A stretch of 64,000 bases of DNA from Moritella dasanensis ArB 0140 (GTDB lineage Bacteria > Pseudomonadota > Gammaproteobacteria > Enterobacterales > Moritellaceae), in contig NZ_AKXQ01000025.1 of the NCBI RefSeq assembly GCF_000276805.1, positions 1 through 64,000 on the forward strand, in the 5' to 3' direction. The notes under the pieces were generated by a model. It was not told the DNA's origin, ran no database searches, and saw only the letters and a program-made list of their open reading frames with translations. Shown piece after piece: positions 60,894 to 64,000 of this stretch; positions within the stretch are counted from its first letter, which is position 1, and each line of letters starts with the position of its first letter. The translations under genes were made by a program, and so were the position numbers.

Positions 60894-61901
60894 ATGACAC
60901 AAACAAGAATCACAGTGATCCCGGGTGATGGTATTGGTCCGGATATTATTGAGTCTGCAATTCAAATTTTAGATAAAGCTGGCTGTAACTTCGCATATGA
61001 CTTTGCTGATGCTGGTCTTGCTGCTCTACAAACTTCAGGTGAGCTGCTACCAAAAGCGACATTAGATTTAATTGAAAAAAATAAAGTAGCATTAAAAGGC
61101 CCACTAACAACACCTGTTGGCGCTGGTTTTACTTCAATCAATGTATCACTACGTAAGCACTTTAATTTATACGCAAACTTACGCCCGGTATTATCATTTA
61201 AAGGCACGCGTAGCCGCTACGAAAACATCGATATCATTACCGTTCGTGAAAACACGGAAGGCATGTACTCAGGCGCAGGCCAAATTATTTCCGATGATGG
61301 TAATGAAGCAGAAGCAAAGAGTATCATCACCCGTGATGGCGCAGAACGTATTTGTGTTGCAGCATACGAACTTGCTAAATCAGAAAACCGTAAAAAAGTA
61401 ACCGCGATCCATAAAGCCAATATTCTAAAAACAACATCAGGTCTATTTCTTGAAGTAGCGCGCGAAGTAGCGAAACGTTACCCTGAAATTGAATCAGAAG
61501 AAATGATCGTTGATGCTGCGTGCATGAACTTGGTTATGTACCCAGAACGTTTCGATGTGATCGTAACAACTAACTTATTCGGTGATATTTTATCTGACTT
61601 ATGTGCAGGTCTTGTTGGTGGTCTCGGTATGGCTCCAGGCGCTAACATTGGTGAAGATACCGCTATTTTTGAAGCAGTACACGGCAGTGCACCAGACATC
61701 GCAGGTAAAAACTTAGCGAATCCAACATCAGTGATTTTAGCTTCTATCCAAATGTTAGAATACCTAGAAATGAAAACAGAAGCAGATAATATCCGTAACG
61801 CAGTGCGTGATGTGATCGAATCTGGAGATAGAACAACACATGATCTAGGTGGTACGCACGGTACAACAGACTTCACACAAGCTATCTTAGAACGCCTATA
61901 A
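60894..61901 (+). CDS. Isocitrate/isopropylmalate-type decarboxylating dehydrogenase, probably NAD-isocitrate dehydrogenase
   Basis: The 335-residue protein is a beta-decarboxylating dehydrogenase: ITVIPGDGIGPDI at the start, NVSLRKHFNLYANLRPV near 82-98, VRENTEGMYSG near 114-124, and FEAVHGSAPDIAGKNLANPTS near 258-278. The serine and asparagine of the NVSLRKH segment favour isocitrate over isopropylmalate. The short form is that of NAD-dependent isocitrate dehydrogenases and homologous tartrate/homoisocitrate enzymes. AAGGA lies upstream of the ATG. Substrate and cofactor are inferred, not shown. Confidence 0.85.
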   Translation: MTQTRITVIPGDGIGPDIIESAIQILDKAGCNFAYDFADAGLAALQTSGELLPKATLDLIEKNKVALKGPLTTPVGAGFTSINVSLRKHFNLYANLRPVLSFKGTRSRYENIDIITVRENTEGMYSGAGQIISDDGNEAEAKSIITRDGAERICVAAYELAKSENRKKVTAIHKANILKTTSGLFLEVAREVAKRYPEIESEEMIVDAACMNLVMYPERFDVIVTTNLFGDILSDLCAGLVGGLGMAPGANIGEDTAIFEAVHGSAPDIAGKNLANPTSVILASIQMLEYLEMKTEADNIRNAVRDVIESGDRTTHDLGGTHGTTDFTQAILERL

Positions 61902-61915
61902 GCTTTGTGAACAAT

Positions 61916-61949
61916 GAATGAGTACTATCTTACAATAGTGTACTCATTC
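61916..61949 (+). terminator. Hairpin after the isocitrate dehydrogenase gene
   Basis: GAATGAGTA (61916-61924) pairs with TACTCATTC (61941-61949), with inner CTAT/ATAG. It lies 15 bp after the stop. Only a weak T-rich tail follows, so termination strength is doubtful. Confidence 0.6.
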
Positions 61950-62127
61950 TATCATTTGGTTGCTTAGCATTCGATATGCTGAGTAACTGCTATTTCGATT
62001 TATAACCCTTTCCCCTCTTCATAAAGCGTTACACATTATTAAGTCTGCTCATTACAATCCAGTTCCACCCTAGTAATTCATCCAGACCGAGCTATAGTTA
62101 AGTTTTCATCAACATCTTTGGTGATAT

Positions 62128-62631
62128 ATGGTAACTCATTGTCTCTATATTTTACTCTTAATAAGTCTATTAAGTAGGTCTAGTCTGGCCGCAGAAAATA
62201 ACTTAGGGACAGCGATTTCAACCCCATATATTTCGAGCTATCAAGCACAAAACCAGTCGTCGATTACTACAGATTCAGCACCTCAGTTCGAATTAAAACA
62301 ACCCTTGCTGGTTGTCAAAAAAAGCAAGCACAAACGAAAACGGACGGCGCAGCTTCAACTTTTTAATATGTGGATTGATCCTGATATAACCCGACTGTTT
62401 ATCCCTCGACTTAAAGACATTGGAAAATTAAGTTTAAACTTACATTACAGTTTGAAACGTAGTCCGTATCTATTACTCGATTACGAGCGTGTAACAATCA
62501 AAACCAAGGTCAAATCTAATGGGATGTTACAACATGAAGCTTATTATAATATGGGAATTGAAGGGGCTGTAATTGGGGTTAGAGTGCGTGGCAAAGATCC
62601 ACTACTCTACTTTAAATATCGCTTTAAATAG
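62128..62631 (+). CDS. Hypothetical secreted protein
   Basis: The 167-residue protein has a signal peptide (MVTHCLYILLLISLLSRSSL, cut near residue 21), then a low-complexity polar segment and a very basic stretch (KKSKHKRKRTAQ near 64-75). A C-terminal half rich in beta-strand pattern ends YFKYRFK. It might be an outer-membrane or periplasmic protein. I recognise no family. It stands alone: 226 bp from the preceding gene, with a bidirectional terminator after it. Confidence 0.65.
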   Translation: MVTHCLYILLLISLLSRSSLAAENNLGTAISTPYISSYQAQNQSSITTDSAPQFELKQPLLVVKKSKHKRKRTAQLQLFNMWIDPDITRLFIPRLKDIGKLSLNLHYSLKRSPYLLLDYERVTIKTKVKSNGMLQHEAYYNMGIEGAVIGVRVRGKDPLLYFKYRFK

Positions 62632-62647
62632 GGCTAGGGATAAAAAT

Positions 62648-62689
62648 AAAGCCATTAAACAGTTCACCGCAGTGATATTTAATGGCTTT
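62648..62689. terminator. Bidirectional terminator between the secreted protein gene and rlmM
   Basis: AAAGCCATTAAA (62648-62659) pairs with TTTAATGGCTTT (62678-62689), and the 18-nt loop holds a further TCAC/GTGA stem. T-rich sequence flanks the stem on both strands, so it fits both the plus-strand gene and rlmM. Confidence 0.85.
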
Positions 62690-62725
62690 TAGAAACGCTA
62701 ATATATCTATATTACCGTGATGTTT

Positions 62726-63871
62726 TTATCCGGCTTTTTTATCGTCAGGGATGAAATGTGACCAAGCGACATGTACAGTCACTTCATCACGATCATGATA
62801 AAGATGTTTCGCTTGGATAACAAAACGATCATCAAGTTGCTTATCTAAGATAGCTAAACAATCTTCCAATGTATGGTAACGACGTTTTAATGGCAGCTTA
62901 AGGTTAAAGATAGCTTCTTTACACCATGCATTTAACAACCATTTGCACATTAGACGGGCAACACGTTCTGGTTTTTCAATCATGTCACATACTAGCATAT
63001 CAACTGGTGGGTTCTCAGGAACCTTGATTTTGTTACCGTTTAATTTACGGTTAGTCCATGCAATCGTCGTTTTAGCTGGCTCATATTTAAAACCATCTTC
63101 TTCATAGTGCTTAACTTGACCCGTTTCCATTAGGCTTTCAGCCATGGCACCGTTATCAATAGCAACAACAAACATACTGCGTTGTACTAGCTGATACGTC
63201 CAACCACCAGGGCAAGCGCCTAAATCAACCGCGCGCATCGCACCGCCAATACGTCTATCCCATTGATCAGCAGGAATAAATGTATGGAAAGCTTCTTCAA
63301 GTTTCAACGTCGAGCGACTTGGTGCTTTCGACGGGAACTTAAGACGCATAATACCCATAGGTAATGGCGAATTATTAAAGCTATATGAGTAACCGATAAA
63401 AACACTGGTATTATTAAAGAAGAACACGTGCAGTACTGGACGGTTTTTATTTTCTTTTGCTAATAAGTGATCAGCTTTACGCAATGATTGACGTAGTGGC
63501 ACGGTGTACTTACGGCAGAATTTAGATAGCTCTTTACCTTCGTTAGTATCAGGCATTTCGACGCGTAGTTCGCCCATACCTTCGATACCGTCACAAGCGG
63601 CAACCACAGGGTTCACACGATCGTAAAGTGGCATATCATCAACACGCGCATGCAGTGCAATCATTTGACGAGCAAAGATCAATGATGAAAGTGGTAGTTT
63701 TTTCGCTATTGTATCCACATCTTCAGCAGAGTGACATTCAAACACAACATAACCTGCATTTGGTGTTACTTTAGCAAAACCATACGCCTCCATGGCAGTC
63801 GCTCGTACTTGGATTTCAGCTGCACATTCTTTTTCATAACCAGGGCGGCAATATAATAAAATACCATTCAT
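62726..63871 (-). CDS. rlmM: 23S rRNA C2498 2'-O-ribose methyltransferase RlmM
   Basis: RlmM methylates the ribose of C2498 in 23S rRNA. The 381 residues (366 in E. coli) open MNGILLYCRPGYEKECAAEI; the N-terminal THUMP-like part is followed by a Rossmann domain with AVDLGACPGGWTYQL near 220-234 (SAM site) and MLVCDMIEKPERVA near 285-298. The catalytic lysine would be in NLKLPLKRRY near 330. Its promoter must lie in 63872-64000. Confidence 0.96.
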   Translation of the reverse strand: MNGILLYCRPGYEKECAAEIQVRATAMEAYGFAKVTPNAGYVVFECHSAEDVDTIAKKLPLSSLIFARQMIALHARVDDMPLYDRVNPVVAACDGIEGMGELRVEMPDTNEGKELSKFCRKYTVPLRQSLRKADHLLAKENKNRPVLHVFFFNNTSVFIGYSYSFNNSPLPMGIMRLKFPSKAPSRSTLKLEEAFHTFIPADQWDRRIGGAMRAVDLGACPGGWTYQLVQRSMFVVAIDNGAMAESLMETGQVKHYEEDGFKYEPAKTTIAWTNRKLNGNKIKVPENPPVDMLVCDMIEKPERVARLMCKWLLNAWCKEAIFNLKLPLKRRYHTLEDCLAILDKQLDDRFVIQAKHLYHDRDEVTVHVAWSHFIPDDKKAG

Positions 63872-64000
63872 TTTCTAATAACCTCATTGTCGTCATCAAT
63901 ATGGCTGACGATATACACTCAGTATAGATAGAATACCGAGATCTAAAACTCATAAAATATACACAAACCAATGCAGAATACTGGGTATCTTGAAGTGGTT

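Overview
The window is an ordinary core-genome stretch of a marine gammaproteobacterium. Gene content and order match the E. coli backbone, but the DNA is AT-rich and several families (long-form DapD, NAD-type isocitrate dehydrogenase, DUF3549/DUF3301/DUF2310 proteins) are typical of the Moritella/Shewanella/Psychromonas/Vibrio side. Moritella or a close relative is my best guess, by inference only. I see no prophage, transposase, CRISPR array, tRNA or rRNA gene body.

Layout. Positions 1-156 hold the promoter, boxA and leader of a ribosomal RNA operon that reads leftwards out of the window. Positions 457-5820 carry rapA, rluA, a DUF3530 gene and djlA. Positions 5947-13095 are the lptD-surA-pdxA-rsmA-apaG-apaH run (outer-membrane biogenesis, vitamin B6, rRNA methylation, Ap4A turnover). 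A putP gene with a one-base frameshift follows, then folA, a two-gene ThrE-type exporter (yjjB/yjjP) and tilS on the minus strand. Positions 18427-37843 are one long minus-strand block, read from right to left: rpsB-tsf-pyrH-frr-uppS-cdsA-dxr-rseP-bamA-skp-lpxD-fabZ-lpxA-lpxB-rnhB-dnaE-accA. It joins translation factors with lipid A, phospholipid, undecaprenyl and outer-membrane protein assembly. Divergent from rpsB are map, glnD and dapD.

Positions 43200-48500 are the most accessory-like part: a Fic-domain gene bracketed by near-identical 29-bp palindromes, a Cache chemoreceptor and a glucose-type PTS EIICB gene. The PTS gene is preceded by an apparently translation-coupled 25-codon upstream ORF. 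Positions 48466-60643 are the truC/yqcC, syd, queF, ppnN, xni neighbourhood, holding a run of five small genes of unknown function and a signalling pair (TPR protein with a degenerate GGDEF-like domain, then a diguanylate cyclase with GGEEF). The right end has an NAD-type isocitrate dehydrogenase, an orphan secreted protein and rlmM.

Points worth checking first are the ptsG upstream ORF, the palindromes around fic, the putP frameshift, the degenerate GGDEF/active GGDEF pair, the mutually exclusive hairpins between lptD and surA, the rrn promoter at the left edge, and several start codons (frr, lpxA, tsf, yjjB, djlA, bamA) that the sequence fixes away from the longest reading frame.
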